Part shown: in pieces, positions 5,807 to 14,160 of the stretch
Position numbering within the stretch: the first letter of the stretch is position 1
Layout of the letters: each line of letters begins with the position of its first letter
From: Gemmatimonadota bacterium
Lineage (GTDB): Bacteria > Gemmatimonadota > Gemmatimonadetes > Longimicrobiales > Gaopeijiaceae
DNA: 39,783 bases
Direction of reading: 5' to 3'
Assembly: GCA_003559555.1 (NCBI GenBank)
Contig: PWLA01000129.1
Location: 1 to 39,783 of the forward strand
The notes under the pieces: generated by a model
What the model was told of the DNA's origin: nothing
Databases searched by the model: none
Seen by the model: only the letters and a program-made list of their open reading frames with translations
Position numbers and translations under genes: made by a program

Positions 5807-8269
5807 GTGGACCGGCTACGCGCGTTCGTCATCGATATCCATCGCCGATCTCTGTGGCAGGTGATGGCGGTCTATCTCGCCTCGTCCTGGTTTGTGCTGC
5901 AGGTGTCGGAGCACGTGGTGGAGCGCTTCCTTCTCCCCGAGTGGGTCTATGGCTCGGCGGTGCTCCTTCTACTGCTCGGGCTTCCAATCGTATTGGCGAC
6001 TGCGCTCGTTCGCGAAACACATCCCGATCACAACCTATCGACCGGCGTGCTGCCGGGCGATAACCCAACGACCCCGGAGACCGAGGTGGTCCTCGGTCCG
6101 TCGGGAGCCCCTCAACCCTTCACGGCGACTCCCGGACGGGAAGGAGCCGCCGACGCTGGTGCCCCCTCCGGCCTCTGGAGCCGACTCCGGCGACAGCTCC
6201 AGCGGAGCCCCCTCCGGGTGATTCTGACCTGGCCCCGGACCATTGCAGGAGGAGTCGCCGCATTTTCCCTTCTCGCACTCGTGGGCGGAGTTCTTTACCT
6301 GCAGGGGGTCCCCCGTCTCAGCGAGGCCCGGGGATCGGCGGCCGATACCTTCGAGGAGCGAAGCTGGATTCTTCTGGCCGACTTCGAGGCAGTAGAGGAG
6401 GAGGACCGGGGCGTCGCGCTGGCGGTGAGAGAAGCTCTGGGCGTCGATCTGCAACAGTCGGAGCACGTGAACGTCCTCAACCGAAGCCAGATGGTCGGGA
6501 TTTTTCAGCGAATGGCTCTGGTGAATCCACCGCTCGACACCCCGCTCGCCCTCGAGGTCGCAGAACGGTTCGGCGCAGGGGCCGTCATCACTGCGACGAT
6601 CTCGCGATTGGGTCCACAGTACGTGGTCAGCGGACGGGCGCTTCAGGCCGGAACCGGAGAGGAACTCTTCGCGATCCGGGTGGCGGCGGCCGAGCACCGT
6701 CTCCTCGAGGCCGTCGAGTCGCTCTCCAGAGAAGTTCGCAGACGGCTGGGCGAGACCCGGGAGACGATTCGCGAGAGTCGTCCGTTGCCTGAGGTGACGA
6801 CCCAGTCGCTGGAGGCGCTCAGGGCCTACGCCGAGTCCGAGAGAGCCCTCTTGGCGGGAGACGCCGACCAGGCCGGGGCTCTGGCCGCGGAGGCCGTGCG
6901 GATCGACCCGACCTTCGCGATGGCACACCGGTTGGCAGCCGTGGCCGCCTTCAACCAGGGGCGTACGAGCGTCGGCCGGGAACATAGCGCACGTGCGTAC
7001 GAACTCCGCGATCACCTCTCGGATCGGGAACGATGGCACGTCGAGGCCTTCTACCATCAGATCGTTCGGATGGACCCCCGAGCCACCCTGGAACTGAACG
7101 AACTCATCCTCAACCGATATCCGGATGACACCAGGGCCATCAATAACATGGGCACCACGCTCATGACCTGGCGAGCCGACGCCGAGAGGACGGTTGGCTG
7201 GTACGAGCGCGCCGTCGAGCTCAGTCGTGGCGACCTCCTCCAGTTGACGAATCTCACCGAAGTCACCGGGCTCCTCGGCCGGCTCGACGATGCCGAGGCC
7301 CTGATCGATTCCTTGGAGGAGCTCGAAGCGACGGAGCTCGCGACCCGATTTCGTGTTCGGGCGAGCCTCGCCCGCGGCGACCTTGAGCGGGCCCAGTCCC
7401 TTTGCTCCACGCTCGTGGCGGGGCCTCCTCAGGTCGTTCGCACTGCGGACGACCGCGAACTCTGTGGATCCGTGGAGCTAGCCATGGGTCAGTTGGCAGC
7501 AGCGCGCGCCCGCCTCCAGTCGGTTCAGGCCAGCTACCTGACAGGGGGTCGGGTGATTCGGGCTTACTACGTCGCTTGGTCGCTCTCCCTGCTCGAGGAG
7601 CTCGCCGGCGACCCGGCGGCGGGGACACGGCATCTTGCGGCCTTTCTCGACGCGATCGACCCCGGTCAGGTCGGCGAGCCCGAGCGCTACTTGCTACGGG
7701 TCCACGCCGCCGTCATCGGGCTCCTCCGGGGAGACGACCAGCTTGTCGCAATCAGTGAGCGGCTCCCTCCGTATCCCGAGCCCGACCACTGGTTCAGCCG
7801 GCAGGGCAACTCGATGATCAGGGCTGCGCAGAGTGCCGTGGAGGGACGCGGCCACGATGCACTCGAGGAGATCCGCGCAAGCGACGTTTACGGCGAGAAT
7901 CCGGTCCAATGGATGCTTCCGCGGGCTCTGCTGCTGGCCCGCGCCTACGAACTCGGAGGGGATCACGACTCGGCGATCAGTGAGCTGGCGAGGATCGTCG
8001 ATCCCGGATGGTCGTCCTTCGCCAACCCGGTGACCCTCCGCGCCGTCCTTCCGGAACTCCTGATGCGGTTGGGCAATCTGGAAGCGAGCCGAGGGAACCC
8101 CGCGGCTGCGATCGGGCACTACAAACGTCTGCTCAGCCTCTGGACCAACGCGGATCCGGAGCTTCGCCCCAGGATTCGCCAGCTTGAACAGGCAATCATG
8201 GGTCTGGGTTCGGCCGGGAGTCCGGAGGCATCGCTGACACCCGAAGTCCAGCAGGCACGGGTGCACTGA
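5807..8269 (+). CDS. membrane-anchored TolB-like protein with TPR repeats
   Basis: The product has 821 aa. The start is GTG 5807, six bases after AGGAGAG; longer in-frame starts lack a ribosome site and add non-protein-like sequence. Two N-terminal hydrophobic segments (about 18-35 and 47-67, with LPEWVYGSAVLLLLLGLP between) correspond to those of the paralogue at 1555-3369. A third lies near 150-172. A compact TolB/FlgO-like domain follows (SWILLADFE, ALGVDLQQSEHVNVLNRSQM, GAGAVITATISRLG), then roughly 450 residues of TPR-like helices (LRAYAESERALLAGDADQA, TRAINNMGTTLMTW). No kinase or DNA-binding domain is attached. It probably senses or scaffolds at the inner membrane, with the bulk on one face; the role is unknown. 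Confidence 0.85.
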   Translation: MDRLRAFVIDIHRRSLWQVMAVYLASSWFVLQVSEHVVERFLLPEWVYGSAVLLLLLGLPIVLATALVRETHPDHNLSTGVLPGDNPTTPETEVVLGPSGAPQPFTATPGREGAADAGAPSGLWSRLRRQLQRSPLRVILTWPRTIAGGVAAFSLLALVGGVLYLQGVPRLSEARGSAADTFEERSWILLADFEAVEEEDRGVALAVREALGVDLQQSEHVNVLNRSQMVGIFQRMALVNPPLDTPLALEVAERFGAGAVITATISRLGPQYVVSGRALQAGTGEELFAIRVAAAEHRLLEAVESLSREVRRRLGETRETIRESRPLPEVTTQSLEALRAYAESERALLAGDADQAGALAAEAVRIDPTFAMAHRLAAVAAFNQGRTSVGREHSARAYELRDHLSDRERWHVEAFYHQIVRMDPRATLELNELILNRYPDDTRAINNMGTTLMTWRADAERTVGWYERAVELSRGDLLQLTNLTEVTGLLGRLDDAEALIDSLEELEATELATRFRVRASLARGDLERAQSLCSTLVAGPPQVVRTADDRELCGSVELAMGQLAAARARLQSVQASYLTGGRVIRAYYVAWSLSLLEELAGDPAAGTRHLAAFLDAIDPGQVGEPERYLLRVHAAVIGLLRGDDQLVAISERLPPYPEPDHWFSRQGNSMIRAAQSAVEGRGHDALEEIRASDVYGENPVQWMLPRALLLARAYELGGDHDSAISELARIVDPGWSSFANPVTLRAVLPELLMRLGNLEASRGNPAAAIGHYKRLLSLWTNADPELRPRIRQLEQAIMGLGSAGSPEASLTPEVQQARVH

Positions 8270-8286
8270 CCGGGAGCCCTTCGCCT

Positions 8287-8520
8287 TCAGGAGAGAGACA
8301 CATTCAGATCCGCCATCCCGCCAGCAGGCTGATCGGGAAGAGGGATCAAGCGGTCACCCGGCCGGACGAGGAAGGGGGAGTGCTTCGCGGTCCAGGCCTC
8401 CATGGTGTCCTGGCGCTGTTGGAAGACGGTATCACCCGGCTGAAGGAGCAGGCCTCCCTGGAAGCGTCGATAATGGCCGCTGGAGGTCATCTGCTGTTCC
8501 CGCTCCCAGAGCAGAACCAC
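8287..8520 (-). CDS. orphan short ORF, unrecognised
   Basis: A 77-codon frame from GTG 8520 (or ATG 8490) converges on the end of the TolB-like gene. It reads like part of a folded protein (HYRRFQGGLLLQPGDTVF, then RPGDRLIPLPDQPAGG) rather than an antisense shadow, since no gene lies opposite. I do not recognise a family, and no clear ribosome site precedes it. It may be the 3' stub of a lost gene. The neighbouring 8521-8740 shows nothing else. Confidence 0.3.
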   Translation of the reverse strand: MVLLWEREQQMTSSGHYRRFQGGLLLQPGDTVFQQRQDTMEAWTAKHSPFLVRPGDRLIPLPDQPAGGMADLNVSLS

Positions 8521-8740
8521 AGACGGCGGCGGGCGGCCTGATCCCGCGCCATTTCCCGAACCTCTCGTCAGGGCGGGTCACGCCCCCTCCTTCTTGTGGA
8601 TCACCAATCCCAGGCCGCCGCCTGAGGCCCCGTGCCACATCTGGCGGGCCTGGGCCCTCGGGGCCATCTTTGGACTCTACCACATTCATGTCGGTCTCCA
8701 AGCCGCCCTTCGCACCTACTCGTGTCGGAGCGACGTTTTC

Positions 8741-10933
8741 ATGTCTTTGGGCATCTCCCTCCTTGCCGGGCTCGTCCTCGGCTTTTCCTCAGGCACCACC
8801 CCTACAGACCCCATGCCCCAGGCCGATCCGGAGGGAACGGCTCATCGCGTGGTTCTACCTCCTGTGGTGGACGGAGTCCTGGACGAGGATGTATGGAGGG
8901 AGGCCCCGGCCCTTGAGGGTTTCGTCCAGCGGGTCCCCAACGACGGCATGCCGGCCTCCGAGCCCACCGAAGTCCGGGTCCTCTTTGACGAGGAGACCAT
9001 CTACGTGGGCGTCTGGCTCTGGGACGACCAGCCCGATCGGATCGTGGACGGTCCGGCCATCAGGGACTCCCGGTTGGACGACTCGGACGCCGTGGTCCTC
9101 ATCTTCGATACCTTCCACGATGGCCAGAACGGGTTCGTCTTCGGCACCAATCCTTCAGGCATCGAGTACGATGGACAGGTCACCAACGAAGGGCGTGGAG
9201 GAGGCGGTGCCGGTGGCGGATTCAACCTGAACTGGGATGGCGATTGGGACGTAGCCACCTCACGGGACGGATCGGGCTGGTATGCCGAATTCCGCATCCC
9301 CTTCTCCACCCTCCGCTACGCCACGGCCGACGACGCCACCTGGGGGCTCAACGTCATGCGACGGCTCCGGCGGCTGAATGAGGAGAGTTACTGGGCTCCC
9401 GTCTCCCGCCAGTACTCGCTCTACCGTCTCAGTCAGGCCGGCGTCCTCCGAGGCATCCAGCCTCCCGGCGTCCGTCAGGCCACGGTGAGCCCCTACCTTC
9501 TCCAGTCGGTTCAGCGGGATTACAGGGCGGGAGACGCGTCCTTCGGGTATCCCACCGAGATCGGGGGTGACGCCAAGGTCCAGCTCACTCAGAGCCTGAC
9601 CCTGGACCTGACCCTGAACACTGACTTCGCCCAGGTGGAGGCCGATGACCAGGAGGTGAACCTGAGCCGCTTCTCCATCCGGCTTCCGGAGAAGCGGCCC
9701 TTTTTCCTGGAGAACAGCGGGTACTTCCAGGTGGGGACGGGTGGCTCCGAGCTCTTTTTCAGTCGGCGAATTGGGATCGATGCTGGCCGGCCCGTTCCCA
9801 TTCGCGGAGGGGGTCGTCTCTCGGGCCGAACTGGTGGCTTCAATGTGGGATTCCTCCACATCCAGACCGGGGTGGACGGCCCCACCCGTCCGGAGGAGGC
9901 TACCGGATATGCGTACTCGGTGGCCCGGGTAGCTCGGGAGCTTCCCAATCGGTCCCAGATCGGCGCCTTCGTAGCGGATCGGAGCAGCCGGGGGCTGGAT
10001 GGCGCCCATGACCGAACCTACGCGGTGGACGGTCAGGTGGGGCTGGGGGAGTCCCTGACCCTCTCCTCTTTTGCGGCTCGAACCGACACCCCGGGACTGG
10101 AAGGCGATGATCACGCCTTCCACCTGAACGGATCCTACACGAGCCGGGAGTGGCGGGGGATGCTCACCTACCGTGAGATCGCCGGAGGCTTCAACCCGGA
10201 GGTGGGCTTCGTCCCCCGGCGGGACTACCGGATGGGGTCCGGCTTCCTGATGCACTACATTCGGCCCGAACGCATCTCCTGGCTCCGGGAAATCCGCCCC
10301 CATGTTTCGTACAATACGTTTCGGAGCCTGGGGACGGGCTTTGAGCAGTCGGCACGCCTCCATGTGGACTCTCACTTCGAGTTCTCCACCGGAGCCCACT
10401 TCGAGCCGGCGTTCAACTGGGTTCGGGAAGGGCTGGTGGACCCTTTCGAAATCTCCGACGGCGTGGTCGTGGAGCCGGGCACCTATGACGGCTGGGAGGC
10501 GGCCTGGCGCTTCAACACGGATCTGAGTGCCCCCCTGTCCGTCCGGGCCCGGCTGGACGCCGGCCACTTCCTCTCCGGCAGCCGCCGATCGGTGTCGGGG
10601 GAGCTGAACTATCGACACGGATCCGCCGCCATCCTGGGGCTCCGGCTGGATCACAACGAGGTGGAGCTGGCGGAAGGAGACTTCGATGTGACGCTGGCGG
10701 CGGTGCGAGCCGGGTACTTCTTCACCCCCGGGGTGTCGCTCCAGTCTCTCGTCCAGTACTCCACCCAGCAGGAGAACTGGTCCGCCAATGTCCGGTTGGG
10801 TTGGCTCAACACGGCAGGCACAGGGCTCTTTATCGTCTACAATGAAGCCCGGGGAATCCAGACGCTGGACGGTCCCCTTCACCGGTCCCTCACCATCAAA
10901 TACAGCCGCCGGTTCCAGATCTTCCGGGGCTGA
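8741..10933 (+). CDS. DUF5916 outer-membrane protein with CBM9-like N-terminal domain
   Basis: The product has 730 aa. I chose ATG 8741 because it begins a clean signal peptide (MSLGISLLAGLVLGFSSGT); the upstream extension is not protein-like. Residues ~25-215 match the carbohydrate-binding family 9-like sandwich (VVDGVLDEDVWREAP, TEVRVLFDEETIYVGVW, DGSGWYAEFRIPFSTLRY). The rest is the DUF5916 region, a predicted beta-barrel with alternating aromatic strands and the hallmark PEKRPFFLENSGYF. NTDFAQVEADDQEVNLSRF is also characteristic of the family. The protein most likely sits in the outer membrane; the ligand or substrate is not known. Such proteins are common in Gemmatimonadota and Bacteroidota. 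Confidence 0.88.
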   Translation: MSLGISLLAGLVLGFSSGTTPTDPMPQADPEGTAHRVVLPPVVDGVLDEDVWREAPALEGFVQRVPNDGMPASEPTEVRVLFDEETIYVGVWLWDDQPDRIVDGPAIRDSRLDDSDAVVLIFDTFHDGQNGFVFGTNPSGIEYDGQVTNEGRGGGGAGGGFNLNWDGDWDVATSRDGSGWYAEFRIPFSTLRYATADDATWGLNVMRRLRRLNEESYWAPVSRQYSLYRLSQAGVLRGIQPPGVRQATVSPYLLQSVQRDYRAGDASFGYPTEIGGDAKVQLTQSLTLDLTLNTDFAQVEADDQEVNLSRFSIRLPEKRPFFLENSGYFQVGTGGSELFFSRRIGIDAGRPVPIRGGGRLSGRTGGFNVGFLHIQTGVDGPTRPEEATGYAYSVARVARELPNRSQIGAFVADRSSRGLDGAHDRTYAVDGQVGLGESLTLSSFAARTDTPGLEGDDHAFHLNGSYTSREWRGMLTYREIAGGFNPEVGFVPRRDYRMGSGFLMHYIRPERISWLREIRPHVSYNTFRSLGTGFEQSARLHVDSHFEFSTGAHFEPAFNWVREGLVDPFEISDGVVVEPGTYDGWEAAWRFNTDLSAPLSVRARLDAGHFLSGSRRSVSGELNYRHGSAAILGLRLDHNEVELAEGDFDVTLAAVRAGYFFTPGVSLQSLVQYSTQQENWSANVRLGWLNTAGTGLFIVYNEARGIQTLDGPLHRSLTIKYSRRFQIFRG

Positions 10934-11178
10934 ATCCCAGGGGAGGTCCCCGGGACCGTGGCGGGGCCACGTCGGCACCGAGTCAGGCGCTCGGACAGAC
11001 CGTTCCGAGGGGAGTGGTCCAGGTAGGGGAGCCGCGAGGAAGCCGGGCAGGAAGAAGGCAAGCCCCTACGCCGCCGGGGGCCCGGAACGGCGATCTCCAC
11101 TCATCCGCTTCGAAGGCGAGGAGGAACCGCCGTTGGATCGCCGGGGCGTCGTCGACCGTCCTCAGCCCCGGAGCATGG

Positions 11179-11781
11179 TCAGCCGGAGGCCACTGTATCC
11201 AGAAAACGGCTGTAGCTCTCGAGCATGGCCTCTTCCTGAGCGTGGAGTTCGGTGACGAGCCGGTAGAAGATCACCCGGTTCTCCTCCGCCAGCTCCGGGT
11301 CGAAGAGCTCACGGGAGCCCAGGAAGCCCACGGTGGCCCGGACAGCCTTTTCCACGTATTGCTGCTGCTGGAACACCCGATTCACCGCCAGACGGATCTC
11401 CAGGTCCAACCGCACTCCGCTCTGGCGCATGATCTCCCAGCTATCGTAGGTCAGGATCTCTCGGAAGATGCCCCGCTCGTCCATGTACGCATAGGGGTTG
11501 AACGGGCCCCGTTCTTGGGCGTCCGCTGCCAGCTCCGCCTCCACGCTCCGGCTGATCTCGGCATGGTACGGAGCCCAGCGAGCCAGAATCTCCCGGTTGG
11601 TCTCCACCTCGTTGATAGCGGCCGCCAGTGCGTCCTCAGTGGCCCGTCGTTCTGCCACCTCGACCCGGTAGTCGTTGAGCCAGAAGGCCAGGAAGACACT
11701 GGCAAATATGAGAAGACCCTGAATCGAATGGTCCACCACCCGCTGACTGACGGTCCAGCGTCCCAACGGAAGCTTCTTCAT
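11179..11781 (-). CDS. small membrane-anchored helical protein (DUF6090-like)
   Basis: The product has 200 aa, with GAGGAG seven bases before ATG 11781. One hydrophobic helix near 20-37 (IQGLLIFASVFLAFWLN) is followed by DYRVEVAERRATEDALAAAI and a long, mostly helical domain. The layout resembles DUF6090-type proteins: a single N-terminal anchor, then an N-D/W-x-E-R-rich helix. No catalytic motif is visible. It lies 59 bp downstream of the next gene and is probably cotranscribed. Function unknown. Confidence 0.7.
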   Translation of the reverse strand: MKKLPLGRWTVSQRVVDHSIQGLLIFASVFLAFWLNDYRVEVAERRATEDALAAAINEVETNREILARWAPYHAEISRSVEAELAADAQERGPFNPYAYMDERGIFREILTYDSWEIMRQSGVRLDLEIRLAVNRVFQQQQYVEKAVRATVGFLGSRELFDPELAEENRVIFYRLVTELHAQEEAMLESYSRFLDTVASG

Positions 11782-11840
11782 GGATTGTCTCCTCGGTTTG
11801 TGATCTCCGGGGACTTTTCCGAACCCGGAGGAGGGTTGGA

Positions 11841-12440
11841 TCAGGTGAAGGTAGGCGCGGCAGTGGGCAACCTTCGAGACGGATCACCGTTTTCGGTCCC
11901 GAAACTCTGCTGCAGCCCGTTACTCCACGGGGTGTTCGACCTGGCCAGCTTGTCGTCCTCACCGGCCAACCGGGGGAGGTGCAGGTAGCGGCGGAAGGCG
12001 CCGCTGCGCTGGAGCTCTGGAAAGCTCCGGAAGCGATAGATCCTCCCACCCACCTGGAGCATGGGCTCCTTGAACTGCTCAGCCAGGATCGGGTCCTCGG
12101 CGGTGGCATAGCTCGGGGCCCGGCGGGTCTCAGGCTCGATCTCCCGCTCCCGAACGAAGGCTACCAGATCGATGGTCATCTTCGCCAGGACCATGGCGAC
12201 CAGGCCGGCGAGTGGATCCTCCAGGAAGATGAAGAGGAAGCCGCCTCCCAGGATCACGCTGTGGCTGACCAGGAGTCGTGGCGTCACATCTCCCATGATG
12301 ACGTTGATGGTCTCCGGTCGGCGACGGGTTCGGGCCAGTCGCTCAAGGAAGAGAAGGAGTTGGGCCAGCCCCAATCCCACCAGGGGTATCAGGTTCAGGA
12401 GGGCCACGAAGACCATGGATGGCAGCCTGGGCAACGTCAT
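11841..12440 (-). CDS. DUF6498-like membrane protein, N-terminally short
   Basis: The product has 199 aa. An N-terminal hydrophobic segment (MVFVALLNLIPLVGLGLAQ) is followed after ~40 residues by PRLLVSHSVILGGGFLFIF and DPLAGLVAMVLAKMTIDLVA, which resemble the C-terminal half of DUF6498 membrane proteins. The region that normally contains several helices after the first one is missing or replaced by a basic stretch (RLARTRRRPETIN), so the gene may be internally deleted. A TAG lies in frame upstream and no GTG/TTG alternative exists, so ATG 12440 is the only start, with a weak ribosome site. The soluble tail (130-199) has no known motif. Confidence 0.6.
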   Translation of the reverse strand: MTLPRLPSMVFVALLNLIPLVGLGLAQLLLFLERLARTRRRPETINVIMGDVTPRLLVSHSVILGGGFLFIFLEDPLAGLVAMVLAKMTIDLVAFVREREIEPETRRAPSYATAEDPILAEQFKEPMLQVGGRIYRFRSFPELQRSGAFRRYLHLPRLAGEDDKLARSNTPWSNGLQQSFGTENGDPSRRLPTAAPTFT

Positions 12441-12710
12441 GGTCGTGGGGGGTTTCGGGCAGAAGGTGACCTGGAGGGGCCTTGATCGGGCGGCATGGCC
12501 GCACCAGCCACCGTCAACCTACAGCCCCCAAGGAGCTCCCGCCCGTTCGTTCGTCGCCCCGAGGCTGATCCAGGTGGTCCCGGACCTGGTGGAGTGCGAG
12601 GGCCACACCTCCTCCGAGGTCATGCAGGGCCACATGCAGGTCCGGGCCCAGTGGAACCGGTTCATGGCCCGGGTTGCCAGCCACGTGCGGGCCCGCACCC
12701 ATCCGCACCG
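12441..12710. other. gap downstream of the Mnh operon, no firm gene
   Basis: About 270 bp between the last MnhD-type gene and the DUF6498-like gene. A plus-strand frame at about 12560-12710 reads fairly protein-like (LIQVVPDLVECEGHTSSEV, then MQVRAQWNRFMARVASHV), but it has no start with a ribosome site and no stop before it runs antisense into the operon. It may be a gene remnant. No terminator with a T-tract was seen. Confidence 0.4.
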
Positions 12711-14159
12711 TCACCTGAGGACGAAGACGACGGCCAGGAGCACGACGAACAAGAGGGCGAGGTTCGGCGCGATCTCCCGGGCATACCGTTCGACCGCCCG
12801 TTGGAGACGGGCCTCCGGGAGGGCTGGAAGGCCCGGGGGAGCTGGAAGGGGAACCGTCCAGCCGCTGGGAAGGGACGGGATGCGGACCGGCGGCCACGCC
12901 GGGCCCCAGCGACGCCACGTCAGATAGAGGACGGTTCCAGCACCGAAGGTGGCCACGAAGTAGGGCATGTCGGTGGGGAGGGCCGGGTGGAGGAGGGGGA
13001 GCGCGGCGATGATCAGTCCCAGCGCCGTCAGCGCCCCACCAATCTCGGAGGCGCGGGTCGCCGGATCCGGGTCCCTCGCCGGACCCAGAAAGACCTCTGC
13101 GATCAGCTTCAGGAGGATCGCCACCGTCCCCGCGGAGGCCAGAAAGAAGACGGCTTCGGCCGACGGGACTCCCTCGAGTGCGTGATGGATCTCTGCCTTC
13201 CCCGCCGAGGCCCGGAGGAGGGGGAAGCCCATGAGCGCCAGGCCCGCGAAAAGGGAGAGCGCGAAGGTCACGGGCATCGTTCGCCAGAGCCCTCCAAGTC
13301 CGGCGAGCTGGACCGTTCCGTGCCGAAGCGCCACCGCACCGACGGCCAGGAAGAGGACCGCCTTGGCCGACGCGTGCGTCATCACGTGCTGGAGGCTCCC
13401 CTCCCATGCCCCCGCCCCGATGCCGGTCAGGATCACCCCGACCTGGCTCACGCTCGACCAGGCGAGAAGCCGCTTGGCGTCGGACTGGACCAGGGCACGG
13501 AGGGCGCCGTAGGCCGCGCCTGCGAGACCCAGGGTGAAAACGGTGGCATGGAGCATTTCCGGGGTGGCGGGATCGGTCAGCACCCGGAAGATCCCGTAGA
13601 TGCCGGTCTTGATCATCACGCCGGACAGGAGTGCGCTGGCTGGAGCTGGGGCCTTCGAGTGGGCGGCGGGGAGCCAGCCGTGCACCGGAAGCATACCGGC
13701 CTTGACCCCGAACCCGAGAAGCAGGAGGACCGACCCGGGGCCGGAGGCGCCTCCCCCCCGAAGGAGGATCCCCGCCAGGAGCACGAGTCCCCCAACGAGC
13801 ATCGTCCAGAAGTAGCGGATGGCAGCTCCCCTGGCGCCGTCTCCTTGTCGGACGAGGAAGAACCCCAGGAGCGCCAGGATCTCGAAGAAGACGAAGAGCG
13901 TCAGCAGGTCTCCGGCGAACACGACCCCGAGGACCGCCCCGAGGGTGGGCAAGGCCGTGAGGAGGAAACGACCGCGCGTGCCACCCCGGCCGCCGCCGGC
14001 CGCCCTCGCGGTCCCGCCGCCGGACGGGCCTGACATTCCCCTCAGGGCAAATACGAACACCCCGATCCCGATGAGCACCGTCAACGATGCGAAGTGGATC
14101 GTGACCGAGTCGACGGTGAAGGTGAACCGGCCCACCGAGCCAGGGGTCAGAGGCGACAT
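12711..14159 (-). CDS. MnhD/NuoN-type antiporter subunit, third copy
   Basis: A 482-aa proton-conducting membrane subunit (Proton_antipo_M family). The start ATG 14159 lies one base after the stop of the preceding gene (TGAGATG), with GGAGGGTG overlapping that stop. Key channel residues are present: E93 (FVFFEILALLGF), K153 (FGVKAGMLPVHGWL), K184 (SGVMIKTGIYGIF), K266 (HASAKAVLFLAVG), and a late lysine (SAGKAEIHHALEG). The N-terminus is unusual: it lacks the first helices of its sisters and carries a Gly/Arg-rich loop at ~42-64. The C-terminus has a long Pro-rich extension (WPPVRIPSLPSGWTVPLP) and a final membrane helix. It is the most divergent of the three copies and the last gene of the operon. 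Confidence 0.88.
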   Translation of the reverse strand: MSPLTPGSVGRFTFTVDSVTIHFASLTVLIGIGVFVFALRGMSGPSGGGTARAAGGGRGGTRGRFLLTALPTLGAVLGVVFAGDLLTLFVFFEILALLGFFLVRQGDGARGAAIRYFWTMLVGGLVLLAGILLRGGGASGPGSVLLLLGFGVKAGMLPVHGWLPAAHSKAPAPASALLSGVMIKTGIYGIFRVLTDPATPEMLHATVFTLGLAGAAYGALRALVQSDAKRLLAWSSVSQVGVILTGIGAGAWEGSLQHVMTHASAKAVLFLAVGAVALRHGTVQLAGLGGLWRTMPVTFALSLFAGLALMGFPLLRASAGKAEIHHALEGVPSAEAVFFLASAGTVAILLKLIAEVFLGPARDPDPATRASEIGGALTALGLIIAALPLLHPALPTDMPYFVATFGAGTVLYLTWRRWGPAWPPVRIPSLPSGWTVPLPAPPGLPALPEARLQRAVERYAREIAPNLALLFVVLLAVVFVLR

Positions 14160-14160
14160 C

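Noticed and set aside
9260-10978. 572-codon minus-strand open frame across the DUF5916 gene
   Set aside because: It is antisense to a well-supported barrel gene, and its product is an even mix of Gly/Pro/Val/Arg/His with no domain; high GC removes stops on the opposite strand.
12560-12930. Plus-strand frame with protein-like text near 12560-12710
   Set aside because: It runs antisense into the MnhD gene, has no start with a ribosome site, and no family could be recognised; left as possible remnant only.
12514-13407. 297-codon minus-strand frame overlapping the third MnhD
   Set aside because: It lies in another frame of the same strand as an unambiguous membrane gene and has no membrane or soluble domain of its own.
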